From positions 1 to 35,612 of the forward strand of contig CAMTJK010000002.1 in NCBI GenBank assembly GCA_947072805.1: a stretch of DNA of 35,612 bases. Direction: 5' to 3'. Origin of the DNA: an uncultured Prevotella sp. GTDB lineage: Bacteria; Bacteroidota; Bacteroidia; Bacteroidales; Bacteroidaceae. Position 1 is the first letter of the stretch, and each line of letters starts with the position of its first letter. The translations under genes were made by a program, and so were the position numbers. The notes under the pieces are model-generated. The model was not told the DNA's origin, did no database searches, and saw only the letters and a program-made list of their open reading frames with translations. Shown in pieces: positions 8,203 to 18,168 of the stretch.

Positions 8203-9345
8203 ATGGAAACGAACAACAAAAATAACAGTCAGAATGTCGCCGAAGACGTTACAGGCGGCGAATACGGCACTAACGAAAACATCTCGCGCGAGGAGCAGCT
8301 TGCAAAACTCAAGAAGCAGCGCCGCCGCCAGCTCGTGGCAAGCACATTGGGACTGGCCATACTCGCATGGGGCGTGTTCGAAGTGGTAAACATCTTCCTC
8401 GACTACAGCAGTACGGAGACAAGCAACGACGCACAGGTAGAGCAGTATCTCTCGCCCGTAAACATGAGGGCGGCAGGCTATATAAAGAAGATATACTTCA
8501 CGGAGCATCAGAGCGTGCGCAAGGGCGACACCCTGCTCGTGCTCGATGACAGCGAATACCGCATAAGAGTGATGGAAGCAGAAGCAGCCCTGAAGGATGC
8601 CAAGGCCGGTGCCACCGTTGTGGACGCCAGCCTGCAGACCACACGCAACACCGCCTCCGTGTATGAGGCAAGCATCGCCGAGATTGAGGTGCGCCTTGCC
8701 AAACTCGACAAGGACCGCCAGCGCTACAAGAACCTCGTGGAGCGTAACGCCGCAACACCCATACAGCTCGAGCAACTCGAGGTGGAATATGATGCCACAC
8801 GCAAGAAGCTCGAAGCCACACGCCGCCAGCAAAGGGCTGCAATGTCGGGAGTAAACGAGGTGGAGAACCGCAGAACCAACAGCGAAGCTGCCATACAGCG
8901 TGCCGAAGCCGCACTCGAGATGGCACGCCTCAATCTCTCATATACCGTGGTGACTGCACCTTGCGACGGCAAACTCGGACGCCGAGCATTGGAAGAAGGA
9001 CAGTTTATCAATGCCGGACAGACCATCACCTACATCATGCCAGAAACGCAGAAATGGGTTATTGCCAACTACAAGGAGACACAGATAGAGAACCTTTTCG
9101 TAGGACAAAAGGTGAGAATGACCGTCGATGCCTTCAGCGACAAGGAGTTTGAGGGCACGGTTACTGCTATATCGGGAGCCACCGGCTCGAAATATTCGCT
9201 CGTTCCCACCGACAATTCCGCTGGCAACTTTGTAAAAATACAGCAGCGCGTACCCGTACGCATAGACTTCAACAACCTGTCGAAGGAAGACAACGACCGT
9301 CTGGCTGCCGGAATGATGGTGATAGTGAAGGCTGAAAGAAAATAA
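8203..9345 (+). CDS. HlyD/EmrA-family membrane fusion protein
   Basis: Single N-terminal TM, biotinyl-lipoyl-like DAQVEQYLSPVNMRAAGYIKKIYFTEHQSVRKGDTLLVLDD, coiled coil, LSYTVVTAPCDGKLGRRALEEGQFINAGQ. Confidence 0.93.
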   Translation: METNNKNNSQNVAEDVTGGEYGTNENISREEQLAKLKKQRRRQLVASTLGLAILAWGVFEVVNIFLDYSSTETSNDAQVEQYLSPVNMRAAGYIKKIYFTEHQSVRKGDTLLVLDDSEYRIRVMEAEAALKDAKAGATVVDASLQTTRNTASVYEASIAEIEVRLAKLDKDRQRYKNLVERNAATPIQLEQLEVEYDATRKKLEATRRQQRAAMSGVNEVENRRTNSEAAIQRAEAALEMARLNLSYTVVTAPCDGKLGRRALEEGQFINAGQTITYIMPETQKWVIANYKETQIENLFVGQKVRMTVDAFSDKEFEGTVTAISGATGSKYSLVPTDNSAGNFVKIQQRVPVRIDFNNLSKEDNDRLAAGMMVIVKAERK

Positions 9346-9356
9346 GAGAGAGACTT

Positions 9357-11036
9357 ATGTCGTCATATCCACGCAATTATCCGTTCTACAACTGGGTGCC
9401 CAAGCCGCTTGGAATCATCTTCCTGCTGATTCTCTTTATACCTATTCTTACTGTGGGCGGCGTCTATTCCGCTAACAGCAGCGAGATGATGAGCGGACTT
9501 GGCATTCAGTCGGAACACATACAGTTTGTCGGCTTTGTCACGTCTGTCGGCATGGCGGCTTTCTCACCGTTCTTTTACGAACTGGTGTGCATACGTCGCG
9601 AGAAGATGATGTGCGTGTGGGGATTTTCACTTCTCTACGTGCTCAGCTACATCTGCGCCAAGACAGACAGCATCTTCCTGCTCGCCCTGTGTACGCTCAT
9701 CATGGGTTTTGTGCGCAACCTGCTGCTTATGTGTAACCTCTTCACCCTCATCAAGTATGCTTTCGGCATGGAGGCAACGCGCAACCTTACCCCCGGCAAC
9801 GAGCCCGACACGCCCGAGGGATGGGACAGACTTGACAAGGAGAAGACGTCGAGCATGCCCACCATCTATCTCTTCTTCATGATTCTCGGACAGATAGGCA
9901 CGTGGCTCACGGCGTGGCTGGCTTACGCCTACGAGTGGCAGTATGTGTATTACTTCATGATGGGAGCAATGCTTATTGCCGTGCTCATCATCTTTGTCAC
10001 CATGCCTTACCACAAATATCCGGGACGCCGCTTCCCCATCACCATGTCCAAGTTTGGCAATGTGGCGGTGTTCTGCATGATGTGCTGCTCCTTTATATAT
10101 ATTATGGTATACGGAAAGGTGCTCGACTGGTACGACCATCCCTCCATACGTCTTGCCACGGTGCTGTGTGTGCTGTTTACCGCACTGTTCATATATATGG
10201 AGCATACGCGCCGTTCGCCCTATTTCCTGCTTAGCGTGTTCCGCCTGCGTTCGGTGCAGGGAGCAGTGCTGCTCTTCATCTTCCTTATGATATTCAACTC
10301 GAGCGCCATGTTTGTCAATGTCTTCACCTCCGTGGGCATGAAGATAGACAACTGGCAGAATGCCACTCTCGGCAACTGGGTGCTCTTAGGTTACTTCATA
10401 GGCTGCGTCACCGCCATCATCTTCGGCAACAAGGGCATCCATCTGAAGTGGCTCTTCGCCCTCGGCTTCGTGCTGATAGGTGCTGCCGCGCTTTACATGT
10501 ACTTCGAAGTGCAGACAGCGGGAATGTACGAGCGCATGAAGTGGCCCGTCATAATAAGAGCCACGGGCATGATGATGCTCTATTCCTGTACGGCTGTCTA
10601 TGCCAACCAGCGCATGCCCTACAAGTTCATGTCTACGTGGGTCTGCCTTATGCTCACCGTCCGCATGGTGGTAGGTCCGGGCATCGGGTCGGCACTCTAT
10701 TCCAATGTGCTGCAGAACCGCCAGCAGTATTACGTTACGCGCTATGCCCAGGGCTTTGACCGCATGGACAACGAGACGGCAGCCACATACAGCCAGACCA
10801 TGATGGGCATGCAGTATCAGGGCAAGAGCAGTACCGAGGCAGAAAACATGGCTGCCATGTCGCTGAAGGGCAAGATACAGGTGCAGGCCACGCTTTCGGC
10901 TGTTAAGGAGATGGCAGGATGGACATTCTATGGATGTATAATCTGTGCAGGCGTCATCATAGCCGTACCATGGCCCAAGCGCAAGATAGTGCCGCGCAGG
11001 CGGGAAGAGCCCGAACCGGCTCCCGTCACGGCTTGA
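9357..11036 (+). CDS. MFS (DHA2/EmrB-like) efflux transporter
   Basis: 559 aa, many TM helices, immediately follows the EmrA-like gene. Confidence 0.88.
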   Translation: MSSYPRNYPFYNWVPKPLGIIFLLILFIPILTVGGVYSANSSEMMSGLGIQSEHIQFVGFVTSVGMAAFSPFFYELVCIRREKMMCVWGFSLLYVLSYICAKTDSIFLLALCTLIMGFVRNLLLMCNLFTLIKYAFGMEATRNLTPGNEPDTPEGWDRLDKEKTSSMPTIYLFFMILGQIGTWLTAWLAYAYEWQYVYYFMMGAMLIAVLIIFVTMPYHKYPGRRFPITMSKFGNVAVFCMMCCSFIYIMVYGKVLDWYDHPSIRLATVLCVLFTALFIYMEHTRRSPYFLLSVFRLRSVQGAVLLFIFLMIFNSSAMFVNVFTSVGMKIDNWQNATLGNWVLLGYFIGCVTAIIFGNKGIHLKWLFALGFVLIGAAALYMYFEVQTAGMYERMKWPVIIRATGMMMLYSCTAVYANQRMPYKFMSTWVCLMLTVRMVVGPGIGSALYSNVLQNRQQYYVTRYAQGFDRMDNETAATYSQTMMGMQYQGKSSTEAENMAAMSLKGKIQVQATLSAVKEMAGWTFYGCIICAGVIIAVPWPKRKIVPRRREEPEPAPVTA

Positions 11037-11097
11037 CGTACGGACCAAAATACCTTTTATATGGTCTAATGACCTGTTGGGGATAAAACCGCTCTTG

Positions 11098-11168
11098 CAG
11101 TCGGCAACACACCACTTTCCGTCACGTTTCGCACGGAAATAGGCTTGTTGCCGATTGTAATTTTTTTG
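11098..11168 (+). terminator. Strong two-tier terminator of the efflux operon
   Basis: Outer stem CAGTCGGCAACA (11098-11109) / TGTTGCCGATTG (11146-11157), inner stem TTTCCGT (11116-11122) / ACGGAAA (11133-11139), then T7 (11161-11167). Confidence 0.85.
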
Positions 11169-11210
11169 AATTTTCTTTTCCGAAAGAGGAAAAAATGCTA
11201 TCTTCGCGAC

Positions 11211-12104
11211 ATGGAACCGTTCTCTACTGACCGTGAAGACAGCGACAAACGTTTGAAAACATTGTCTGATGCCTTGTCCGAGCACAGAGATCTGTGCAGC
11301 TCGGAGGGCGTTCTCGATACCTTTCCCCAATCCTTGCTCACACCTTACTATACTGATTACGTGGGACTTATTGTCTGCGTAAGAGGTGAGTTCGGCTTTT
11401 CCGTAAACAAAAAACCGTTTGTGGCGCATGAGGGTGAGACGGCATTCATCTCTGAAAGTTCCCAACTCTCCATTGATTATGTCTCTGACGATGTGCGATA
11501 CATGCTCCTGTTCTATAAGGTAGAACCCATCCGCGACATCCTCGGCAACACCGTGGTTACCATGCGCCTCTATTCCATGATAGATCCGAGCCATTGCAGT
11601 GTGTGGACAACGGGAGATGAGGCTGACATTGCCTGCTATATATCACTGCTTACAGGTCATCATCGCATACAGGAGGATACCTTTGCCTCCAACGAGCACA
11701 AGCTCCTGCTCATTGCCCTCACTTACCGCCTGTGCTCGCTCTTCAGTAATCGTCTTGTGCAGAACTCCAACGCATACGGCAGAAAGTTTGAAACGCTTGT
11801 CAATCTCGTCGAACTCATCAGCAAGTACTACACACGCCATCGCAGTGTGGTCTTCTACGCCGACAAATTGTGCCTTTCGCCCAAGTACCTCTCCTCTATG
11901 GTCAAGTCGGTATGCGGCTATACCGTACAGGAACTGGTGTTCAGAGCCATCGTCAGGCGTGCAATCTTCCTGATGAAAAACACGAACAACACCATTCAGG
12001 AAATTTCCGATTCACTCAGCTTCCCCAATCCCTCGGCTTTCGGCACGTTCTTCAAGAAGCAGACGGGGCTCTCTCCCAAACACTATCGCAACGCAGAGCA
12101 GTAA
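11211..12104 (+). CDS. AraC family transcriptional regulator
   Basis: C-terminal HTH: FYADKLCLSPKYLSSMVKSVCGYTVQELV...TIQEISDSLSFPNPSAFGTFFKKQTGLSPKHYRN; ATG at 11211, ORF track start 11145 lies inside the terminator. Confidence 0.92.
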   Translation: MEPFSTDREDSDKRLKTLSDALSEHRDLCSSEGVLDTFPQSLLTPYYTDYVGLIVCVRGEFGFSVNKKPFVAHEGETAFISESSQLSIDYVSDDVRYMLLFYKVEPIRDILGNTVVTMRLYSMIDPSHCSVWTTGDEADIACYISLLTGHHRIQEDTFASNEHKLLLIALTYRLCSLFSNRLVQNSNAYGRKFETLVNLVELISKYYTRHRSVVFYADKLCLSPKYLSSMVKSVCGYTVQELVFRAIVRRAIFLMKNTNNTIQEISDSLSFPNPSAFGTFFKKQTGLSPKHYRNAEQ

Positions 12105-12511
12105 CTTCGCTGTCCATACACCATTATGAGGCTGACGGACAGGTACTCGTAACTGCACTTAATGAAAGATAATTTGCAAAAAAAAATTTCCTTACTGTTT
12201 ATTTTTTCGTTTGCTCCGACCGGATGCCTTTCTTGCTCGTGTGTGACAGTTTGGGAGAGAATTGATACATATCAGACAGCCTAAGCCCAACACCAAGCAT
12301 ACATAAAACCACTTTTACACCGGTAGAATATATACCTTATTATATATATAGGTAATATGTCCCGAAACCGCCACAAGCATGTGAAACTAATGTTTTCAAT
12401 GTCTTATAATATGTTTTGCCTTTCTCTCTATCGTCTTGCTTTCAGTCTTGTCTCAACATAGCTTGCTATGCCATCGCCGATACGGTTGCAATTTAGCATG
12501 CAGATAGACGA

Positions 12512-12557
12512 ATCCGGCATGAAATATAATGACTATCCGGCTTAAAATCTAATGACA
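12512..12557. repeat. Two-copy tandem direct repeat, 23-bp period
   Basis: ATCCGGCATGAAATATAATGACT / ATCCGGCTTAAAATCTAATGACA, 19/23 identical. Confidence 0.75.
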
Positions 12558-12745
12558 GATAAGGGTTAAATCGGTGTTACTGACATGCACTATAGTCTGT
12601 ATGCAAAGTCGCGACGACCACTTTAGTCGTCCTGCCGCTGTCCTGAGGCAGAGAAAAGAGCAGAAACGATAGTAATTTAAAAGTTAAAAAACATTATTTT
12701 GCTTTAAATCTATTTACATAGCACATCATTTTTATATAATGTGTA

Positions 12746-12775
12746 TTGATTTTACAAAGAAAATTAGTACTTTTG
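12746..12775 (+). promoter_or_regulatory. Bacteroidota-type promoter for the str operon
   Basis: TTG 12746-12748, 19-nt spacer, TACTTTTG 12768-12775. Confidence 0.75.
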
Positions 12776-12856
12776 CAGCCCGAATGCGGCATTGTGTCCG
12801 TATTGTAACGTATTGAAAATAATAACAAATAATATATAATTAAAAAAGTAAACAAA

Positions 12857-13237
12857 ATGCCTACAATTCAACAATTGGTAAGAAAAGGTAGAAAGACGCT
12901 TGTAGACAAGAGCAAGTCACCTGCACTGGACTCATGCCCCCAGCGTCGTGGAGTTTGCGTGCGTGTTTACACCACCACTCCTAAGAAACCTAACTCGGCA
13001 ATGCGTAAAGTTGCCCGTGTGCGTCTGACAAACCAGAAAGAAGTGAACTCCTACATCCCGGGAGAAGGACACAACCTGCAGGAGCACTCTATCGTGCTCG
13101 TTCGCGGTGGTCGTGTAAAGGACCTTCCCGGTGTACGCTATCACATCGTTCGCGGTACACTCGATACCGCAGGTGTGGCAAGCCGCACACAGCGCCGCTC
13201 AAAGTACGGTGCTAAACGTCCGAAAGCCAAGAAATAA
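12857..13237 (+). CDS. rpsL: 30S ribosomal protein S12
   Basis: [15 protein letters not shown]...[21 protein letters not shown]. Confidence 0.98.
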   Translation: MPTIQQLVRKGRKTLVDKSKSPALDSCPQRRGVCVRVYTTTPKKPNSAMRKVARVRLTNQKEVNSYIPGEGHNLQEHSIVLVRGGRVKDLPGVRYHIVRGTLDTAGVASRTQRRSKYGAKRPKAKK

Positions 13238-13401
13238 TAACCGGAGAAGGTTATAATAAGGTAAAATAAGGACAAAACCATTCAAAAAACAAAACCGTTT
13301 TGCTGGAGAATTGTTACAAACAGGTTGAGTAAATGTCCGGGTGCGGACGTTGAAGAACAAGAAAAGAACAGCCCCATGCAGAATTAATCCATTCAAACAA
13401 A

Positions 13402-13878
13402 ATGAGAAAAGCAAAACCAAAGAAGCGTGTGATCCTTCCGGATCCCGTCTACAACGACCAGAAAGTGTCGAAGTTTGTGAATCATCTGATGTACGACGGA
13501 AAGAAGTCGAAGTCGTACGAGATTTTCTATGGCGCACTTGAAGCAGTGGGTGCCAAGATGAAGAGCGAGGAGAAGTCTTCACTCGAAATATGGAAGACCG
13601 CACTCGACAACATCACTCCCCAGGTGGAGGTAAAGAGCCGCCGTATCGGTGGTGCCACATTCCAGGTGCCTACAGAAATACGTCCCGACCGCAAGGAGAG
13701 CATCTCGATGAAGAACATGATATCTTTCGCACGCAAACGCAGCGGCAAGTCGATGGCAGACAAGCTCGCAGCCGAGATAATGGATGCCTACAACAATCAG
13801 GGCGGAGCATATAAGCGTAAGGAAGACATGCACCGCATGGCAGAGGCTAACCGTGCATTCGCTCACTTCAGATTCTAA
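13402..13878 (+). CDS. rpsG: 30S ribosomal protein S7
   Basis: [35 protein letters not shown]. Confidence 0.98.
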   Translation: MRKAKPKKRVILPDPVYNDQKVSKFVNHLMYDGKKSKSYEIFYGALEAVGAKMKSEEKSSLEIWKTALDNITPQVEVKSRRIGGATFQVPTEIRPDRKESISMKNMISFARKRSGKSMADKLAAEIMDAYNNQGGAYKRKEDMHRMAEANRAFAHFRF

Positions 13879-13907
13879 GATAATACATAATATAAAGGAA
13901 AAATACA

Positions 13908-16025
13908 ATGGCACAGCGCGATTTACATTTGACCCGCAATATTGGTATTATGGCGCACATCGACGCCGGTAAGACAACAACCTCGGAGCGCATTCTCTTC
14001 TACACGGGAAAAACCCACAAGATAGGTGAGGTGCACGAGGGTGCTGCCACTATGGACTGGATGGCGCAGGAGCAGGAGCGCGGTATAACCATCACCTCTG
14101 CTGCTACCACATGTTTCTGGAACTATAACGGAAAACAGTACAAGATTAACCTGATTGACACTCCGGGGCACGTAGACTTCACCGCTGAGGTGGAGCGCTC
14201 ACTGCGCGTGCTCGACGGTGCCGTGGCTACATACTGCGCCGTGGGCGGAGTAGAGCCGCAGTCGGAGACGGTATGGCGTCAGGCAGACAAGTATAACGTT
14301 CCCCGCATGGGATACGTAAACAAGATGGACCGCTCGGGTGCTGACTACTACGATGTGCTCAAGCAGATGAAGGAGGTATTGGGAGCAAACCCCGTGAGCC
14401 TCTGCTGCCCGATAGGTGCCGAAGAGAACTTCAAGGGTCTCGTAGACCTCATCAAGATGAAGGCTATCCTCTGGCACGACGAGACAATGGGCGCCGAATA
14501 TGAGGTAGACGAGATTCCCGCTTCGATGGTGGACGAGTGCAACGAGTGGCGCAACAAGCTTCTCGAGACCGCTGCCGAATTTGACGAGGCTCTCATGGAG
14601 AAGTACTTCGAGAATCCCGACTCTATCACCGAGGAGGAAGTCATTGCAGCCATCCGCAAGGGTACTATCAGCCTGCAGTGTACTCCCGTACTCTGCGGTT
14701 CGTCGTTCAAGAACAAGGGCGTGCAAACCATGCTCGACTACGTTTGCGCTTTCCTCCCCTCACCGGTAGACACACCTGCCATCGTTGGTACAAACCCGAC
14801 AACAGACGAGGAGGAAGACCGTCATCCGTCAGAGACAGAGCCTACATCTGCTCTCGCATTCAAGATTGCCACCGACCCGTACGTAGGACGCCTCGTGTTC
14901 TTCCGCGTATATTCGGGTAAGGTTACAGCAGGTTCGTACGTATACAACCCCCGTACCGGCAAAAAGGAACGCGTAAGCCGTCTGTTCCAGATGCACTCAA
15001 ATAAGCAGAACCCTGTAGAGGAGATTGCAGCAGGCGATATAGGCTCTGGTGTAGGCTTCAAGGACATCCGCACCGGTGACACTCTGTGCGACGAAGAGAA
15101 GCCCATAGTACTCGAATCTATGACATTCCCCGATACCGTGATCTCCATCGCCGTAGAGCCGAAGAGCCAGGCAGACATCGCCAAGCTCGACAACGGTCTC
15201 GCCAAGCTGGCAGAAGAAGACCCGACATTCACCGTACATACTGACGAGCAGAGCGGACAGACCGTAATCTCGGGTATGGGTGAGCTCCACCTTGACATCA
15301 TCATCGACCGTCTGAAGCGCGAGTTCAAGGTGGAATGTAACCAGGGTAAACCCCAGGTGAACTACAAGGAAGCCATCACACGCGAGGTGAACCTCCGCGA
15401 GGTTTACAAGAAGCAGTCGGGTGGTCGCGGTAAGTTCGCAGACATCATAGTAAATATCGGTCCGAAAGACGAGGACTACAAGGAAGGCGACCTGCAGTTC
15501 ATCAACGAGGTGAAGGGCGGAAACGTGCCCAAGGAATTCATCCCGTCGGTACAGAAAGGTTTCGAGGACTGTCTGAAGAGCGGTGTGCTCGGCGGCTATC
15601 CTGTAACAGGTCTGAAGGTGACACTGCTCGACGGTTCGTTCCACCCGGTAGACTCCGACCAGCTGTCGTTCGAACTCGCAGCCCGCAACGCATTCAAGAA
15701 CGCTTGTCCGAAGGCAGGTCCTGTGCTCATGGAGCCCATCATGAAGGTGGAGGTTGTTACTCCCGAAGAGAACATGGGTGACGTGATAGGCGACCTCAAC
15801 AAGCGCCGCGGTATGGTACAGGGTATGGACGAAGCCCGCAGCGGTGCACGCATCGTGAAGGCAATGGTTCCCCTGGCAGAAATGTTCGGATATGTGACCG
15901 CTCTGCGTACCATCACTTCGGGACGTGCAACAAGCTCGATGGAATATGACCACCACGAGCCTGTATCGAGCTCTATTGCAAAGGCCATCCTCGAAGAGGC
16001 CAAAGGACGCGCAGACCTCGTATAA
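13908..16025 (+). CDS. fusA: Elongation factor G
   Basis: [42 protein letters not shown], 705 aa. Confidence 0.98.
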   Translation: MAQRDLHLTRNIGIMAHIDAGKTTTSERILFYTGKTHKIGEVHEGAATMDWMAQEQERGITITSAATTCFWNYNGKQYKINLIDTPGHVDFTAEVERSLRVLDGAVATYCAVGGVEPQSETVWRQADKYNVPRMGYVNKMDRSGADYYDVLKQMKEVLGANPVSLCCPIGAEENFKGLVDLIKMKAILWHDETMGAEYEVDEIPASMVDECNEWRNKLLETAAEFDEALMEKYFENPDSITEEEVIAAIRKGTISLQCTPVLCGSSFKNKGVQTMLDYVCAFLPSPVDTPAIVGTNPTTDEEEDRHPSETEPTSALAFKIATDPYVGRLVFFRVYSGKVTAGSYVYNPRTGKKERVSRLFQMHSNKQNPVEEIAAGDIGSGVGFKDIRTGDTLCDEEKPIVLESMTFPDTVISIAVEPKSQADIAKLDNGLAKLAEEDPTFTVHTDEQSGQTVISGMGELHLDIIIDRLKREFKVECNQGKPQVNYKEAITREVNLREVYKKQSGGRGKFADIIVNIGPKDEDYKEGDLQFINEVKGGNVPKEFIPSVQKGFEDCLKSGVLGGYPVTGLKVTLLDGSFHPVDSDQLSFELAARNAFKNACPKAGPVLMEPIMKVEVVTPEENMGDVIGDLNKRRGMVQGMDEARSGARIVKAMVPLAEMFGYVTALRTITSGRATSSMEYDHHEPVSSSIAKAILEEAKGRADLV

Positions 16026-16034
16026 AGAAGTAAG

Positions 16035-16084
16035 GGACGGAGGCGCTGTTTAGCGAATGACTCTTAAACAGCGTACCTCCATCC
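16035..16084 (+). promoter_or_regulatory. Long imperfect hairpin in the fusA-rpsJ spacer
   Basis: GGA-c-GGAGG-CGCTGTTTA (16035-16052) / TAAACAGCG-ta-CCTCC-a-TCC (16065-16084), 12-nt loop, no following T run. Confidence 0.75.
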
Positions 16085-16119
16085 ATTCAAATACAAACAA
16101 AACAAACAACATCACAATC

Positions 16120-16425
16120 ATGAGTCAGAAAATCAGAATCAAGCTGAAGTCGTACGACCACAAACTCGTAGACAAATCGGCAGAGAAAATTGTTAAGGCA
16201 GTAAAGGCAACAGGCGCAATAATAAGCGGTCCTATTCCATTGCCCACACACAAGCGCATCTACACCGTGAACCGCAGTACCTTCGTAAACAAGAAGGCAC
16301 GTGAGCAGTTCCAGCTCTCAGACTACAAGCGTCTGATAGACATTTACAGCTCGACTGCAAAGACAGTGGACGCGCTGATGAAACTCGAACTCCCCAGCGG
16401 CGTGGAAGTGGAAATCAAAGTGTAG
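16120..16425 (+). CDS. rpsJ: 30S ribosomal protein S10
   Basis: [30 protein letters not shown] 16120 chosen over ORF start 16057. Confidence 0.97.
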   Translation: MSQKIRIKLKSYDHKLVDKSAEKIVKAVKATGAIISGPIPLPTHKRIYTVNRSTFVNKKAREQFQLSDYKRLIDIYSSTAKTVDALMKLELPSGVEVEIKV

Positions 16426-16546
16426 AATATCAACGAAAAGAATAAGAAAAAGACATTACGGGTTGGCTACGCAGACGCACCGACAGGGCGGAAACGTATC
16501 AACTCGCAAGTCTGTAAATAACAACAACAATAAACAATAAATTGAA

Positions 16547-17161
16547 ATGCCAGGATTAATTGGAAGAAAAATCGGAATGACATCCGTTTTCAGTGCCGAC
16601 GGTAAGAATGTACCGTGCACTGTTATCGAAGCCGGTCCTTGTGTTGTTACCCAAGTGAAGACCGTCGAAAAAGACGGTTACAAGGCTGTTCAGTTGGCTT
16701 TCGGCGAGGCTAAGGAGAAGAACACTACCAAGCCTATGCTCGGAATCTTCAAGAAGGCCGGTACAACACCAAAGCGCCACTTGGCCGAGTTCAAGTTTGA
16801 AGAGGAATACAACCTCGGTGACACCATCACTGTAGACATCTTCAGCGATGCACAGTTTGTAGACGTGGTGGGCACATCTAAAGGTAAGGGATTTCAGGGT
16901 GTAATGAAGCGCCATGGTTTCGGTGGTGTAGGACAAAGCACTCACGGTCAGGACGACCGCGCACGCAAACCGGGTTCTATCGGTGCCTGCTCTTATCCCG
17001 CAAAAGTATTCAAGGGAATGAGAATGGGTGGCCAAATGGGTGGCGACAGAGTAACAACCCAGAACCTCAAAGTGTTAAAAGTAATACCGGAGCATAACCT
17101 CCTGCTTATTAAGGGTAGTGTTGCTGGTTGCAATGGTTCAACTGTATTAATTGAGAAATAA
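16547..17161 (+). CDS. rplC: 50S ribosomal protein L3
   Basis: [38 protein letters not shown]. Confidence 0.98.
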   Translation: MPGLIGRKIGMTSVFSADGKNVPCTVIEAGPCVVTQVKTVEKDGYKAVQLAFGEAKEKNTTKPMLGIFKKAGTTPKRHLAEFKFEEEYNLGDTITVDIFSDAQFVDVVGTSKGKGFQGVMKRHGFGGVGQSTHGQDDRARKPGSIGACSYPAKVFKGMRMGGQMGGDRVTTQNLKVLKVIPEHNLLLIKGSVAGCNGSTVLIEK

Positions 17162-17790
17162 TGGAAATCAACGTATTAAATATCAATGGTCAGGAGACCG
17201 GAAGAAAGGTTGTGCTGAATGATGCCATCTACGGAATTGAACCTAATGACCACGTTCTCTATCTGGACGTAAAACAGTATCTCGCCAACCAGCGTCAGGG
17301 TACACACAAATCAAAGGAAAGAAGCGAGGTTTCCGGTTCTACACGCAAGCTCGGACGCCAGAAGGGTGGCGGCGGCGCACGTCGTGGCGATATAAACTCA
17401 CCGGTACTCGTAGGCGGTGGACGCGTATTCGGTCCGAAACCGCGCGACTATCGTTTCAAGCTCAACAAAAAGGTAAAGGTACTCGCTCGTAAGAGTGCGC
17501 TTTCTTACAAGGCACAAGAAAATGCAATCGTTGTCGTTGAAGACTTCAATATGGAGGCTCCAAAGACAAAAGAATTCGTAAATATTGCAAAAAATCTCAA
17601 AGTAGACAGCAAGAAAGCACTGTTTGTTTTGCCGGAAGCAAATAAAAACGTATATTTGTCGGCTCGTAACTTGCAGCAGTCTGAAGTTATGCTCGCATCA
17701 TGCATCAATGCCTACAAGGTTCTGAATGCAGATGTGCTCGTAATTACCGAGGGCTCGCTGAAGACTATCGATGGTATCTTAACAAAATAA
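17161..17790 (+). CDS. rplD: 50S ribosomal protein L4
   Basis: [39 protein letters not shown]. Confidence 0.98.
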   Translation: MEINVLNINGQETGRKVVLNDAIYGIEPNDHVLYLDVKQYLANQRQGTHKSKERSEVSGSTRKLGRQKGGGGARRGDINSPVLVGGGRVFGPKPRDYRFKLNKKVKVLARKSALSYKAQENAIVVVEDFNMEAPKTKEFVNIAKNLKVDSKKALFVLPEANKNVYLSARNLQQSEVMLASCINAYKVLNADVLVITEGSLKTIDGILTK

Positions 17791-17805
17791 AGGAGACAAA
17801 GAGTT

Positions 17806-18162
17806 ATGACATTCATAATAAAACCTTTGGTCACTGAGAAGATGACCAAGATAACAGACAAGACTTCTCAAGACAGAACCTACAGGGTGAAGTCGAAGAA
17901 GGGCGAGGAGAGAACCAAAAAGGCTACTCCCGTTTACGGCTTTATTGTAAAGCCCGAGGCAAACAAGCTCGAGATAAAGAAGGAAATCGAAGGTCTGTAT
18001 AATGTTACGGTTACAGATGTGAACACCATTCGCTATGCCGGAAAGCGTTCCGCACGCTACACAAGGGCAGGTCTCGTGAAGGGACAGAAGAATGCGTTCA
18101 AGAAAGCACTCGTCACTCTGAAAGAGGGCGACACTATTGATTTTTACAGCAATATACAATAA
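17806..18162 (+). CDS. rplW: 50S ribosomal protein L23
   Basis: MTFIIKPLVTEKMTKITDK...FIVKPEANKLEIKKEIEGLYNVTVTDVNTI...VTLKEGDTIDFYSNIQ. Confidence 0.97.
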   Translation: MTFIIKPLVTEKMTKITDKTSQDRTYRVKSKKGEERTKKATPVYGFIVKPEANKLEIKKEIEGLYNVTVTDVNTIRYAGKRSARYTRAGLVKGQKNAFKKALVTLKEGDTIDFYSNIQ

Positions 18163-18168
18163 TAAAAA

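Noticed and set aside
11145-11210. N-terminal extension of the AraC ORF
   Set aside because: It would start inside the terminator stem; Met at 11211 fits the family.
12333-12354. AT-rich TACCT...AGGTA inverted repeat
   Set aside because: Only 5 bp in a very AT-rich run; expected by chance.
12857-13237. Possible streptomycin-resistance change in rpsL
   Set aside because: Key lysines in [10 protein letters not shown] and [13 protein letters not shown] are the wild-type residues.
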